Source: JACCTU01 sp963737405
GTDB lineage: Bacteria; Actinomycetota; Thermoleophilia; Gaiellales; Gaiellaceae
Direction: 5' to 3'
Assembly (NCBI GenBank): GCA_963737405.1
Contig: CAVTSL010000011.1
Span: 310,001 to 374,000, forward strand
Length of the DNA: 64,000 bases
Under the pieces are notes generated by a model. That model had not been told where the DNA came from and made no database searches. It was given only the letters and a program-made list of their open reading frames with translations. Every line of letters begins with the position of its first letter. The stretch's first letter is position 1. A program made the translations under genes and the position numbers. Positions 8,167 to 16,697 of the stretch are shown in pieces.

Positions 8167-8981
8167 CCCAGAGCGCGGAGCTGCTCGGCCGCTTCCTCGG
8201 GCGCGACCGTGTTCACGTAGACCTCGGCGCCGAGCTCGACCCCTGCGAGGACGGTCAGGCGCGGGAAGACCTCGATGTGCCAGCCCTTCCCGGTGTGGAG
8301 CCACGCGTTCAGCGGGACCGGCCCGCCGGCGACGGCATGGATCCGGCGCGTCAGCTCGGCGAGCACCTGGAGCGCAGTCGCGAGGCGGTCGCTCTTCCAC
8401 ACGTCGGGCTCGACGTCGGTCGGAGCAACGATCCCCTCGTAGGGAACGCGCCCCGCACGCGGGAGCACCGCCGCGACGCCGTCGCGCTCGAGCACGGGCT
8501 CGCCGTCGAGCGCGAACGCGGACTCGGCCACGACCGCCGGGGGCTCGCCGGGAAGCCAGACGAGCTGCGAGTGCGAGTGGGCGAGGCTGCCGCCCGCCGC
8601 CTTCCCCTCGTTCACGATCGCGTGCAGGTAGCCGGCGGGCTCCGCCTCGCGTCGTCTCAGCCACGCCTCCGCGACGACCGCGAGCTGCTCGTCGTCGAGG
8701 TCGGCGATCGTTCGGATGTGCTCGGGCGAGTGGACGACGACCTCCTGCCGCTCGAACGCCGGGTAGAGGTTCGGGACGACGCGCACGCGCCACGGGTCGC
8801 CGATCGTGAGCGTCTCCGGCGGTGTGCGGTCCTCGCGTCCCGCGCAGAAGGGACAGCTCTCGAGCTCCGCCTCGGTCGGCGGGTCGACGAGCGGCCAGCC
8901 CGCGCCGGGCCGCTTCGAGCGTCCGGGTGCGATGACGACCTGGCGACCCGAGAGCGGGTCGACGCGGAGCTCTCCGCTCAG
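8163..8981 (-). CDS. galT: galactose-1-phosphate uridylyltransferase, CTG start
   Basis: GalT exchanges UMP between UDP-glucose and galactose-1-phosphate in the Leloir pathway. The HIT-superfamily features are visible: N-terminal SGELRVDPLSGRQVVIAPGR, a zinc-type CPFC segment, the active-site HSHSQ (HPHxQ in many homologues) and a later GWHIEVFPR. The product is 272 residues, somewhat shorter than the E. coli enzyme but typical of actinobacterial forms. No ATG, GTG or TTG lies near the conserved N-terminus; the CTG at 8981 gives exactly that N-terminus and forms a CTGA overlap with the slipin stop. The stop shares CTAG with the convergent MerR-like gene. The sequence alone does not separate GalT from related UDP-sugar or ADP-sugar transferases. 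Confidence 0.82.
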   Translation of the reverse strand: MSGELRVDPLSGRQVVIAPGRSKRPGAGWPLVDPPTEAELESCPFCAGREDRTPPETLTIGDPWRVRVVPNLYPAFERQEVVVHSPEHIRTIADLDDEQLAVVAEAWLRRREAEPAGYLHAIVNEGKAAGGSLAHSHSQLVWLPGEPPAVVAESAFALDGEPVLERDGVAAVLPRAGRVPYEGIVAPTDVEPDVWKSDRLATALQVLAELTRRIHAVAGGPVPLNAWLHTGKGWHIEVFPRLTVLAGVELGAEVYVNTVAPEEAAEQLRALG

Positions 8982-9742
8982 CTCGCCTCGCCGCGGCCGA
9001 GAAACGGCTTGATGATGTCGATCGGCGCCGGGAAGACGATCGTCGTCGACGCCGACGGCCCGAGCTCGAGCAGCGTCTGCAGGTAGCGGAGCTGGAGCGC
9101 GATCGGCGCGTCCTCCATCACACGCGCGGCGTCCTTCAGCCGCTCGGAGGCCTGGAACTCGCCCTCGGCTGCGATCACCTTGGCGCGCCGCTCGCGCTCG
9201 GCCTCGGCCTGACGCGCCATCGCGCGCTGCATGCCCGTCGGGATCTCGACGTCCTTCACCTCGACGATCGAGACCTTGATGCCCCACGGTGCCGTCGCCT
9301 CGTCGATGATCTGCTGCAGGATCGCGTTGATCTTGTCGCGCTCCGAGAGAAGCTCGTCGAGGAGGTGCTGGCCGAGCACCGAGCGGAGCGTCGTCTGCGC
9401 GATCTGCGACGTCGCGACCATGAAGTTCTCGACCTGCACGATCGCCGCGGCAGGGTCGACGATCCGGAAGTACGCGACGGCGTTGACGCGCACCGGCACG
9501 TTGTCCTTCGTGATCACTTCCTGCGGCGGAACGTTCAGCGTGATCGTCCGGAGGTCGACGCGGACCATCCGGTCGATGACCGGGATGAGCAGGAAGAGGC
9601 CCGGGCCCTTCGGCGGCTGGAGCAGGCGGCCGAGCCGGAAGACCACGCCGCGCTCGTACTCGCGCGCGACCTTCACCGCCGCCGAGAGGAAGATCAGCAG
9701 GATGAAGAGAACTGCGCCGATGAGGATCAGTGCCGCCACCAT
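8978..9742 (-). CDS. slipin (SPFH/band 7 membrane protein)
   Basis: The protein has one N-terminal membrane segment (about residues 2-25) followed by the SPFH domain, seen in EYERGVVFRLGRLLQPPKGP and DLRTITLNVPPQEVITKDNV, and a C-terminal coiled coil rich in Ala, Glu and Arg. Slipins are stomatin-like scaffolds that oligomerise in membranes and pair with NfeD proteases. Length of 254 residues is normal. The start ATG is 8 nt after the upstream NfeD stop, so the two form an operon, the usual arrangement for this pair. The gene ends in a 4-nt overlap with galT, which may only be cotranscribed by position. Confidence 0.9.
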   Translation of the reverse strand: MVAALILIGAVLFILLIFLSAAVKVAREYERGVVFRLGRLLQPPKGPGLFLLIPVIDRMVRVDLRTITLNVPPQEVITKDNVPVRVNAVAYFRIVDPAAAIVQVENFMVATSQIAQTTLRSVLGQHLLDELLSERDKINAILQQIIDEATAPWGIKVSIVEVKDVEIPTGMQRAMARQAEAERERRAKVIAAEGEFQASERLKDAARVMEDAPIALQLRYLQTLLELGPSASTTIVFPAPIDIIKPFLGRGEAS

Positions 9743-9750
9743 GCGCGATC

Positions 9751-11058
9751 CTATGCGGGAGCGGGCACGCGGCGCGGCCGCACGATCAGCTCGAGGCCGT
9801 CGATTCCCTCGATCTCGACCTCGTCGGCGGCCCGGAGCGCCTCGCCGTCGACCGTGCGCGCCCGCCAGAGCTCGCCGTTGACGAAGACCATCCCGTCGCC
9901 GCGCACGACGCCGGTCGTTCCGACGAGCGTGTTCGTGCCGACCTCCACGGGCCTGCGCCGCACCTGCATGAGCTTGACGACCACGAGGGTCATCAGTCCG
10001 AGGATGCCGGCCGTCACGCCGAGGATCAGCGGCAGCGAGACCTCGTAGACCCCGCCGGACGGCTCGAAGAGCAGGAGCCCGCCGAGGACGAAGCAGACCG
10101 CGCCGGCGACCGCGAGCGCGCCGTGGCTGACGACGAACGGCTCGGCGCCGATGAACGCCGCCGCGAGGAGCATCAGCAGCAGCCCGGCCCAGTTGACGGG
10201 CAGCACCTGCGCCGCGAAGAGCGAGATCACGAGCGAGATGGCGCCGACGGTGCCGGGGAAGATCATCCCCGGGTTCCAGAGCTCGACGATGATCCCGATC
10301 AGGCCGATCGAGACCATGATGAAGACGACGTTCGGGTCGATCAGCAGGTCGAGGATCTGCTGCCACAGGCTCATCTCGGCCGTGTCGACCTGTGCGTCGG
10401 CGGTGTGGAGGACGAGGCCCTTCGGCTTGGTCGTCCGACCGTCAGCCTGATCGAGCAAGGTCGGGAGGTCAGGCGCGAGCATGTCGGCGATGTTCTGGGC
10501 GACGGCTTCCTCCGCCGTCCAGCTGTCACCGCCGCGGACGGCGCGCTCGCCCATGTCCGGGTTCCGGCCGTGGTCCTTGGCGAGCCCGCGAAGCTGCGCC
10601 GAGAGCTTCTCGACGGCCTTCTCGCGCAGGTCCGGAGGCAGGTTCTCGCCGCCCGATCCGACCGGGGTCGAGGAGCCGATCGTCGTCTGCGGAGCCATCG
10701 CGAGGAGGTCGCCGGCCTCCGCGATGAACGCGCCCGCCGACGTGGCCGAGGCGCCTTCGGGAGAGACGTAGACGATGACCGGGACCGTCGACGCGAGCTC
10801 GGCCTTGACGATGTCCTCCATCGAGCTGACGAGCCCGCCGGGCGTGTCGAGCAGGATCACGACGGCGTTGTAGTGCTCGCGTTCGGCGCGGTCGATCTGC
10901 TGCTCGACGAAGTCGCGCGTGACCGGGTTCACGTCGTTCTCGAACTCGACCGCGAGCACGCGGTTGCCGCTCGAGGTCGCTGCCTGGCCTGCGGAAGCGA
11001 GTACGGCGCCCGCGACGAGGAGCAGGAGAAAAAAGCCCCGCACAAGGCCCGTTTTCAC
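9751..11058 (-). CDS. nfeD: NfeD-family membrane serine protease (long form)
   Basis: A signal peptide (GFFLLLLVAGAVLASAGQA) precedes a ClpP-like protease domain with the motif SPEGASATSAGAFIAEAG, where the Ser of SAG fits the catalytic serine, and AMAPQTTIGSSTPVG after it. Several membrane segments follow between about residues 235 and 345, and the C-terminus (about 365-435) is the small beta-barrel NfeD domain. Long-form NfeDs cleave slipin C-termini in archaea; that partner is encoded immediately downstream. At 435 residues the size fits. The GTG start has a TAGAAT hexamer 8 nt upstream, suggesting a leaderless message. Confidence 0.9.
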   Translation of the reverse strand: MKTGLVRGFFLLLLVAGAVLASAGQAATSSGNRVLAVEFENDVNPVTRDFVEQQIDRAEREHYNAVVILLDTPGGLVSSMEDIVKAELASTVPVIVYVSPEGASATSAGAFIAEAGDLLAMAPQTTIGSSTPVGSGGENLPPDLREKAVEKLSAQLRGLAKDHGRNPDMGERAVRGGDSWTAEEAVAQNIADMLAPDLPTLLDQADGRTTKPKGLVLHTADAQVDTAEMSLWQQILDLLIDPNVVFIMVSIGLIGIIVELWNPGMIFPGTVGAISLVISLFAAQVLPVNWAGLLLMLLAAAFIGAEPFVVSHGALAVAGAVCFVLGGLLLFEPSGGVYEVSLPLILGVTAGILGLMTLVVVKLMQVRRRPVEVGTNTLVGTTGVVRGDGMVFVNGELWRARTVDGEALRAADEVEIEGIDGLELIVRPRRVPAPA

Positions 11059-11066
11059 TCGTAAGG

Positions 11067-11072
11067 ATTCTA
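11067..11072 (-). promoter_or_regulatory. candidate leaderless -10 for nfeD
   Basis: On the minus strand TAGAAT lies 8 nt before the GTG start. Transcription would begin at or next to the start codon. Confidence 0.55.
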
Positions 11073-11135
11073 TCAGGGAGGGGTCGGGCGACTCGACGCC
11101 GAAGGGTGCGGTTTGCGACTCTGGGACCCCGCCCC

Positions 11136-13184
11136 GTGAAGCTTCTCGCCGTCATCGTCGCCGCGCTCGCGTTCCCGGCTGCCGCCCTCGCAGAGGACGT
11201 GCGGCTCGTCACGCAGGAGGTGCCGCTCGGCGGAGGCCGTGCGCTCGCCGCTGCGCGGCCGCCGGTCTTCGACCTCGTCGGCCTCCACTGGCAGGGCCCG
11301 GGCGACGTGCGCTTCCGAACGCGGTCGACGCGCGGTCGCTGGACCGCGTGGCGCGAAGCGATGCCCGAGCCGCTCGACCTACCCGACGCGAACACTGCAG
11401 AGGGCCGCTCGGCGCTCCGGTGGAAGCTCGGCAACCCGTTCTGGGTCGGGCCGTCGAACGCGATCCAGTACCGGTTCCGCGGCCGCGTCACGCGCCTGCG
11501 CGCGCACTTCATCCAGAGCCCCGTGCAGTCCGTCCCGCCGCGAACCATCTCGATCGCCGGCTCGCCGCGCGTCACCCCGCGCGCGGCGTGGGGCGCCAAC
11601 GAGTCGATCCGCCGCGGCTCGACGCTCTTCGCGCAGTCGCTCAAGTTCGCGGTGATCCACCACACCGCCGGCGCGAACTCGTACACGGCCGCGCAGTCGG
11701 CGGCGATCGTGCGCGGGATCCAGACGTACCACGTGAAGTCGAACGGCTGGAACGACCTCGGCTACAACTTCGTCGTCGACAAGTACGGGCAGGTGTTCGA
11801 GGGCCGCTACGGCGGTGTCGACCGGAACGTCGTCGGCGCGCATGCGGAAGGGTTCAACACCGGTTCCGTCGGGATCGCGCTGCTCGGGACCTACGGCGAC
11901 GCGCAGCCGTCGACCAAGGCCCTCGACGCGATCGCGTCGCTCCTGGCGTGGCGCCTCGACGTCGCGCACGTCGACCCGCTCGGGCGGCTCTCGTGGCTCT
12001 CGGGCGGCAACGCACGCTTCCCCTCGGGGACGCCGGTCCCGCTCGCCGTGGTCGCGGGTCATCGCGACACCGGCTTCACGTCGTGCCCCGGCAACGCGCT
12101 CTACCGGCAGCTCCCGACGCTCGCGCGCAAGGCGGCGGAGATCGGGCTGCCGAAGCTCTACGAGCCGGTCGCGACCGGCCGCATCGGCGGGCCGATCCGC
12201 TTCACGGCGCGTCTCTCGACGGTGCGTCCCTGGTCGGTCCGCGTGAACGACGCGACGGGGACGACGATCGCCTCCGGACGGGGCGACGGGCAGAGCGTCG
12301 ACTGGACGTGGGACGCGACGCTTGCGGCGCCGGGCTCGTACACGTACGCGATCGAGGCGGGGCCGGACCTCCGCCCCGCGACCGGCACGATCGGGCAGAC
12401 GACGACGGCGCTCACGCTGACCGGCGCGCAGGCGAGGCCGGCGACGTTCACGCCGAACGGCGACAGCCAGGCCGACTCCACGGTCGTGAGCTACACGTTG
12501 AGCCTCGCGGCGACCGTCACGGCGACGCTCCGCGACCCGTTCGGGACCACGCTCGCGACGCTCTTCTCCGAGCAGAAGAAGGCGGGCCGCCAGTCGTTCC
12601 GCTTCACGGCCACCGGTGTCCTCGACGGGCGCTACACGATCGTGCTCGAGGCGTCGGCGTCGAACGGCCGTCTCGCGCGACTGGAGATTCCGGTCGTCGT
12701 CGACCGCACGCTCGCGGCGTTCACGGCAACGCCGCCCGCCTTCTCACCCAACGGCGATCACCGAGCCGACCAGCTCGCCTTCAAGTTCGTGCTCGCCGCG
12801 CCGGCGCACGTGAAGCTCAGGATCGCCGGCGGCGAGACGGTGTACGAGGGCGATCTCCAGCCGGGGCCGCAGGAGCTCCGCTGGGAGGACCGCATCCGCG
12901 ACGGGAAATACGCCGCGATTCTCGAGGCGACCGGGCCGTTCGGTACGCGCTCGCAGACGGCGCGCTTCGTCGTCGACACGACGAAGCCGACGTTGAGGTT
13001 GCTCTCGAAGGCGGCTCGGCGGTTCTGGGTGAGCGAGCAGGTCACGATCACCGGCACGATCGGCGGGGTTCGCGTGCAGGCGAAGGTCGGGCCGGGGAAG
13101 TTCCGGCTCGGCGGTGCGCCGGGTCGGATCGCGATCACCGCCTGGGACGCGGCGGGAAACCGCTCGACCTACCGCCGCCGGTAG
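11136..13184 (+). CDS. secreted PGRP-type N-acetylmuramoyl-L-alanine amidase
   Basis: A signal peptide (KLLAVIVAALAFPAAALAED) is followed by an N-terminal region of about 140 residues and an amidase_2/PGRP domain. Zinc ligands are expected at the His of KFAVIHHTAG (near residue 172) and in GHRDTGFTSCPG (near residue 307), with YNFVVDKYGQVFEGRYGG between. Such enzymes cut the amide bond between N-acetylmuramic acid and the stem peptide. The C-terminal 300 residues carry two FlgD-like Ig-type modules, each with an FTPNGD or FSPNGD motif. GTG 11136 was chosen over GTG 11106 because it places the charged n-region directly before the hydrophobic core. It ends overlapping birA by 16 nt on the opposite strand. 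Confidence 0.88.
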   Translation: MKLLAVIVAALAFPAAALAEDVRLVTQEVPLGGGRALAAARPPVFDLVGLHWQGPGDVRFRTRSTRGRWTAWREAMPEPLDLPDANTAEGRSALRWKLGNPFWVGPSNAIQYRFRGRVTRLRAHFIQSPVQSVPPRTISIAGSPRVTPRAAWGANESIRRGSTLFAQSLKFAVIHHTAGANSYTAAQSAAIVRGIQTYHVKSNGWNDLGYNFVVDKYGQVFEGRYGGVDRNVVGAHAEGFNTGSVGIALLGTYGDAQPSTKALDAIASLLAWRLDVAHVDPLGRLSWLSGGNARFPSGTPVPLAVVAGHRDTGFTSCPGNALYRQLPTLARKAAEIGLPKLYEPVATGRIGGPIRFTARLSTVRPWSVRVNDATGTTIASGRGDGQSVDWTWDATLAAPGSYTYAIEAGPDLRPATGTIGQTTTALTLTGAQARPATFTPNGDSQADSTVVSYTLSLAATVTATLRDPFGTTLATLFSEQKKAGRQSFRFTATGVLDGRYTIVLEASASNGRLARLEIPVVVDRTLAAFTATPPAFSPNGDHRADQLAFKFVLAAPAHVKLRIAGGETVYEGDLQPGPQELRWEDRIRDGKYAAILEATGPFGTRSQTARFVVDTTKPTLRLLSKAARRFWVSEQVTITGTIGGVRVQAKVGPGKFRLGGAPGRIAITAWDAAGNRSTYRRR

Positions 13185-13756
13185 CCCGCGACCCAGTCGT
13201 CGTACTCGTGCTCGAGGCGGTCGAGCACGGCGGCGAGGAGCTCGGCGCGCGGCACCGTGCGGCCGGTCTCGAGCAGCAGGGACGTCGCCGGGTGGGTCGG
13301 TCGCTGCGGAAGCTCGTCCTCGGATTGCGAGACGTTGATCCCGATCCCGAGCACGACCCGCCCGTCGCGCGCCTCCGCGAGGATGCCCGCCACCTTGCGG
13401 CCGTCGACCAGGACGTCGTTCGGCCACTTCACCTCGGGCTCGACGCCGGCGACTTCCGCGAGCGCCTGCGCGACGGCCCGCCCGGCGACGAGCGAGAGCT
13501 CGGGGAGGTTCGCGGTCGGCACCTCGGGCCGCAGGACGATCGAGGCGAGCAGGCTCGAGCCGGCCGGCGCCACCCACTCGCGGCCGAGCCGTCCGCGTCC
13601 GGCGGTCTGCTCGTCGGTCGCCGCGACCGCGCCTTCGGGCGCGTCCTCGGCGAGCAGCCGCTGGGTCGACTCGCACCGTTCGACGAAGACGTACTCGCGC
13701 CCGAATCGCCCGCGGAGCCTCGGGAGGACGACGTCGGAGCCGAGCGGATCGGCCAT
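13169..13756 (-). CDS. birA: biotin-[acetyl-CoA-carboxylase] ligase, catalytic domain only
   Basis: BirA activates biotin as biotinyl-AMP and joins it to the biotin carboxyl carrier protein. The biotin-binding glycine-rich loop TAGRGRLGREW is near residue 52, followed by KWPNDVLVDGRKVAGIL and GIGINV. The protein is 195 residues and has no N-terminal helix-turn-helix, so it is a class I ligase without the repressor function. The usual small C-terminal SH3-like domain is also largely missing or very short. Its ATG and the divergent ECF sigma region share the palindrome CATG at 13754-13757. Supports the acetyl-CoA carboxylase encoded further along (accD-accA). Confidence 0.9.
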   Translation of the reverse strand: MADPLGSDVVLPRLRGRFGREYVFVERCESTQRLLAEDAPEGAVAATDEQTAGRGRLGREWVAPAGSSLLASIVLRPEVPTANLPELSLVAGRAVAQALAEVAGVEPEVKWPNDVLVDGRKVAGILAEARDGRVVLGIGINVSQSEDELPQRPTHPATSLLLETGRTVPRAELLAAVLDRLEHEYDDWVAGYRRR

Positions 13757-13762
13757 GCCCCG

Positions 13763-13768
13763 TAGAGT
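13763..13768 (+). promoter_or_regulatory. candidate leaderless -10 for the ECF sigma gene
   Basis: TAGAGT lies 7 nt before GTG 13776. This spacing matches the other candidate leaderless starts and was used to prefer that start. Confidence 0.45.
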
Positions 13769-13775
13769 GTCCGAG

Positions 13776-14360
13776 GTGCAACCTCCGCGCGCCCGGAAGC
13801 GTCCAATTCGGCAACCCCTGCGGGCGTCGACGCCGCTCGCGTACGAGAGGTTGAGCGACACGATCTTGGTCAAACGCGCGAAGGACGGCGACCGGCAGGC
13901 CCTCGAGGCGCTCTGCGCCCGGCACCAAGGCACGGTGGAGAAGCTCGCCCGACGGATCCTCCACGATCGAGAGGAGGCTCGCGATGCGACCCAGGAGTCG
14001 CTCGCGAAGGTCTGCGCGAGGATCGGGCAGTTCCGCGGCGAGGCGCAGTTCGCGACGTGGCTGCACCGGCTCGTCGTGAACACGTGCCGGGACGCGATCG
14101 CGCGACGGAGGACGTGGGAGCCGCTCCCCGACGGCGTGCAGGCCGCGCCGGCGGCCGAGGTCTCCGACCGCGACGAGCTCCGCACGTGCCTGCTCGAGCT
14201 GCCGGAGGCGCAGGCGCGCGTCGTCGTCCTGAAGGACGCGCTCGGGTACTCGTTCGAGGAGATCGCCGCGGCGAGCGGCATGCCGGTCGGGACCGCGAAG
14301 TGCTACGCGCACCGCGCGCGCAACACCCTGCGCGCCCGGCTCGAAGAGAACGCCGCGTGA
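13776..14360 (+). CDS. ECF-type RNA polymerase sigma factor
   Basis: Region 2 spans EEARDATQESLAKVCARIGQF and FATWLHRLVVNTCRDAIARRR, and region 4 spans LPEAQARVVVLKDALGYSFEEIAAASGMPVGTAKCYAHRAR, which together define a two-domain extracytoplasmic-function sigma factor. The start is uncertain: ATG 13755, GTG 13776 and TTG 13852 are all in frame. GTG 13776 was chosen because TAGAGT sits 7 nt upstream, though the first 25 residues are Arg/Pro-rich and not conserved. No anti-sigma gene is adjacent. The stop overlaps the fabZ start by 4 nt, so this regulator heads a fatty-acid synthesis operon, an uncommon association. Confidence 0.85.
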   Translation: MQPPRARKRPIRQPLRASTPLAYERLSDTILVKRAKDGDRQALEALCARHQGTVEKLARRILHDREEARDATQESLAKVCARIGQFRGEAQFATWLHRLVVNTCRDAIARRRTWEPLPDGVQAAPAAEVSDRDELRTCLLELPEAQARVVVLKDALGYSFEEIAAASGMPVGTAKCYAHRARNTLRARLEENAA

Positions 14361-14785
14361 ACGCGCCGTTCGGCAAGTCGGAGATCGAGCAGATCCTTCC
14401 GCACCGCGATCCGTTCCTGCTGCTCGACGAGGTCGTCGAGCTCGATCCCGGCTCGCGCGTCGTCGCGCGGAAGGTCGTGACGGACGAGGATTGCGCGGGG
14501 CACTTCCCCGGCAATCCGATCATGCCCGGCGTGAAGATGGTCGAAGCCCTCGCGCAGGCCGGCGCGGTCGCCGTGCTCGTCCAGGAGGAGAACCGCGGCA
14601 AGCTCGCGCTCTTCGCCGGGATCGACGACGTCCGTTTCAAGCGGATCGTGCGCCCCGGCGACGAGCTCACGCTCGAGTGCTTGCTCGAGCAGGTGCGCGG
14701 GCCGATCGGCAGAGGCAAGGCGCGCGCGACGGTCGACGGAGAGCTGGCGGTGCGTGGCACCCTGACGTTCGCGGTGGAACAGTGA
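14357..14785 (+). CDS. fabZ: 3-hydroxyacyl-ACP dehydratase FabZ
   Basis: FabZ removes water from (3R)-hydroxyacyl-ACP in the FAS II elongation cycle. The hot-dog fold hallmarks are clear: ILPHRDPFLLLDEV at residues 11-24 and the active-site segment GHFPGNPIMPGVKMVEALAQ with catalytic His near 48 and Glu near 62. The length of 142 residues is normal. The GTG start overlaps the sigma stop (GTGA), and its own stop overlaps fabH in the same way. Confidence 0.95.
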   Translation: MNAPFGKSEIEQILPHRDPFLLLDEVVELDPGSRVVARKVVTDEDCAGHFPGNPIMPGVKMVEALAQAGAVAVLVQEENRGKLALFAGIDDVRFKRIVRPGDELTLECLLEQVRGPIGRGKARATVDGELAVRGTLTFAVEQ

Positions 14786-15777
14786 TCGGCAAGGCGAACG
14801 GCGCGCGGATCGGGATCACCGGTCTCGGCGTGCACGTCCCGGCGAAGGTCGTCACGAACGACGATCTCGCGAAAATGGTCGACACGACGCACGAGTGGAT
14901 CGTCGAGCGCACGGGCATCCACGAGCGGCGCTTCGCGACGGAGGAAGAGGCGCTGACCGACATCGCGCTGCCCGCCGCGCGCCAGGCGCTCGAGCGCGCA
15001 GGCGTCGAGCCCAAGTCGATCGACCTCGTGCTCTGCGCGACGGTGACGCCGGACATGATGTTCCCGACGAGCTCCGCGCTGATCGCCGACGAGCTCGGGA
15101 TGCCCGACGCGGCGGCGTACGACCTGCTCGCCGGCTGCACCGGGTTCGTCTACGCGATCGCGCAGGCGTACGGGATGCTCGCGGCGGGGCTCTCGCGACG
15201 GGCGCTCGTGGTCGGCGGCGATGTGCTCTCGAAGATCCTCGACTTCGACGACCGCTCGACGCTCATCCTCTTCGGGGACGGCGCGGGCGCGGTCGTGATG
15301 GAGCCGGTCGAGCGGGGCGGCTTCCTCGGCTTCGAGCTCGGCGCGGACGGCGGCGGCGGCGACAGCCTCTGGCTCCCCGGGAGCGGCTCACGGCACTTCG
15401 ACGACCCGGAGTCGTTCGTGAAGATGAACGGCCGCGAGGTCTTCAAGTTCGCGACGAGGGTGCTCGTCGCCTCGGCGCAGAAGCTGCTCGACGAGGTCGG
15501 CATGACGGTCGAGGACGTCGACGTCTACGTGCCGCACCAGGCGAACATCAGGATCATCGACCACGCTGCGAGGAAGCTCGGCTTCCCTCCGGAGAAGGTC
15601 GTGATTAACGTTCAGAAGTACGGAAACACGTCATCTGGTTCCATTCCGCTGGCTCTTGCCGACGCGGCCGCGGACGGTCGGCTGAAACCGGGAGCAAAGG
15701 TGCTGATGACTGGCATGGGAGCCGGGCTCACGTGGGGCTCGGGTCTGATCGAATGGACGGAGGAGATGGCGGCGTGA
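14782..15777 (+). CDS. fabH: 3-oxoacyl-ACP synthase III (FabH)
   Basis: FabH starts fatty-acid synthesis by condensing an acyl-CoA primer with malonyl-ACP. The thiolase-fold catalytic triad is visible: Cys in LLAGCTGFVYA (near residue 118), His in VPHQANIRI (near 251) and Asn in KYGNTSSGS (near 281). The protein has 331 residues, the usual length. The GTG start lies in a GTGA overlap with fabZ. Primer preference, straight or branched, cannot be read from the sequence. Confidence 0.96.
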   Translation: MIGKANGARIGITGLGVHVPAKVVTNDDLAKMVDTTHEWIVERTGIHERRFATEEEALTDIALPAARQALERAGVEPKSIDLVLCATVTPDMMFPTSSALIADELGMPDAAAYDLLAGCTGFVYAIAQAYGMLAAGLSRRALVVGGDVLSKILDFDDRSTLILFGDGAGAVVMEPVERGGFLGFELGADGGGGDSLWLPGSGSRHFDDPESFVKMNGREVFKFATRVLVASAQKLLDEVGMTVEDVDVYVPHQANIRIIDHAARKLGFPPEKVVINVQKYGNTSSGSIPLALADAAADGRLKPGAKVLMTGMGAGLTWGSGLIEWTEEMAA

Positions 15778-16697
15778 CCAAGCTCGCATTCATGTTCCCG
15801 GGGCAGGGCTCGTTCGAGGCCGGAATGGGCCGCGACGTGGCCGAGGCCGTGCCCGAGGCGATGGCGGTCTACGAGGCAGGCAGCGAGGCATCGGGCCTCG
15901 ACCTCAAGCTCCTCTGCTTCGAGTCGCCCGTCGAGCACCTCGTCGACACCGAGGTGCAGCAGCCCGCGCTCGTCGCGACGTCGCTCGCGTTCAACGCGGC
16001 GCTTCGCGCGCGCGGGATCAACCCCGACTTCGTCGTCGGGCACTCGGTCGGTGAGTTCGCGGCGCTCGCCGCCGCCGGCTCGTTCCCCGACGCGCAGGCG
16101 ATCGGCCTCGTTCGCGAGCGCGGTCTCGCGATGGCGGCCGCGGCGAAGGAGAGCCCGGGCTCGATGGCGGCGATCCTCGGCCTGAAGGACGAGGTCGTCG
16201 ACGCGCTCTGCAAGAAGATCTCGCACGTGTGGCCGGCGAACTACAACTGCCCGGGGCAGGTCGTGATCTCGGGCGCCGATCCTTCGGTCGCCGCGGCCTG
16301 CGAGGAGGCGGAGCGCGAGGGCGCGAAGCGCGCGATCCGGCTTCGCGTGTCGGGCGCGTTCCACTCGCCGCTCGTCGAGCGTGCCGCCGACAGGTTGCGC
16401 CCCGCGATCGACCGCGTGGAGTTCCACGTCCCGAAGGCGGCGTTCATGTCGACGGTGACGGCGAAGCTCGAGGAGGCGCAGCGCTACCGCACGCTGCTCG
16501 TCGAGCAGCTGACCGCGCCGGTGAAGTTCACCCAGGCGGCGCGCGAGCTGATCGGCCACGGCGTCACGACGTTCGTCGAGGTCGGGCCGGGCAACGTCCT
16601 CAGCGGTTTACTGAAGAGGATCGACAGATCGGTGAAGATCTTCTCGGTCAACGACCTGAAGGCGCTCGACGAAGTCACCGAAGCGCTGCGTGCCTGA
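15774..16697 (+). CDS. fabD: malonyl-CoA:ACP transacylase
   Basis: FabD moves malonyl from CoA to the acyl carrier protein. It begins TKLAFMFPGQGSFEAGMG, has the nucleophile motif GHSVGEFAALAAAG with Ser near residue 90, and the second active-site His in GAFHSPLV. The C-terminus FVEVGPGNVLSGLLKRI is typical. The protein is 307 residues long. It uses a GTG that overlaps the fabH stop, and its stop lies 8 nt inside fabG. Confidence 0.96.
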   Translation: MTKLAFMFPGQGSFEAGMGRDVAEAVPEAMAVYEAGSEASGLDLKLLCFESPVEHLVDTEVQQPALVATSLAFNAALRARGINPDFVVGHSVGEFAALAAAGSFPDAQAIGLVRERGLAMAAAAKESPGSMAAILGLKDEVVDALCKKISHVWPANYNCPGQVVISGADPSVAAACEEAEREGAKRAIRLRVSGAFHSPLVERAADRLRPAIDRVEFHVPKAAFMSTVTAKLEEAQRYRTLLVEQLTAPVKFTQAARELIGHGVTTFVEVGPGNVLSGLLKRIDRSVKIFSVNDLKALDEVTEALRA

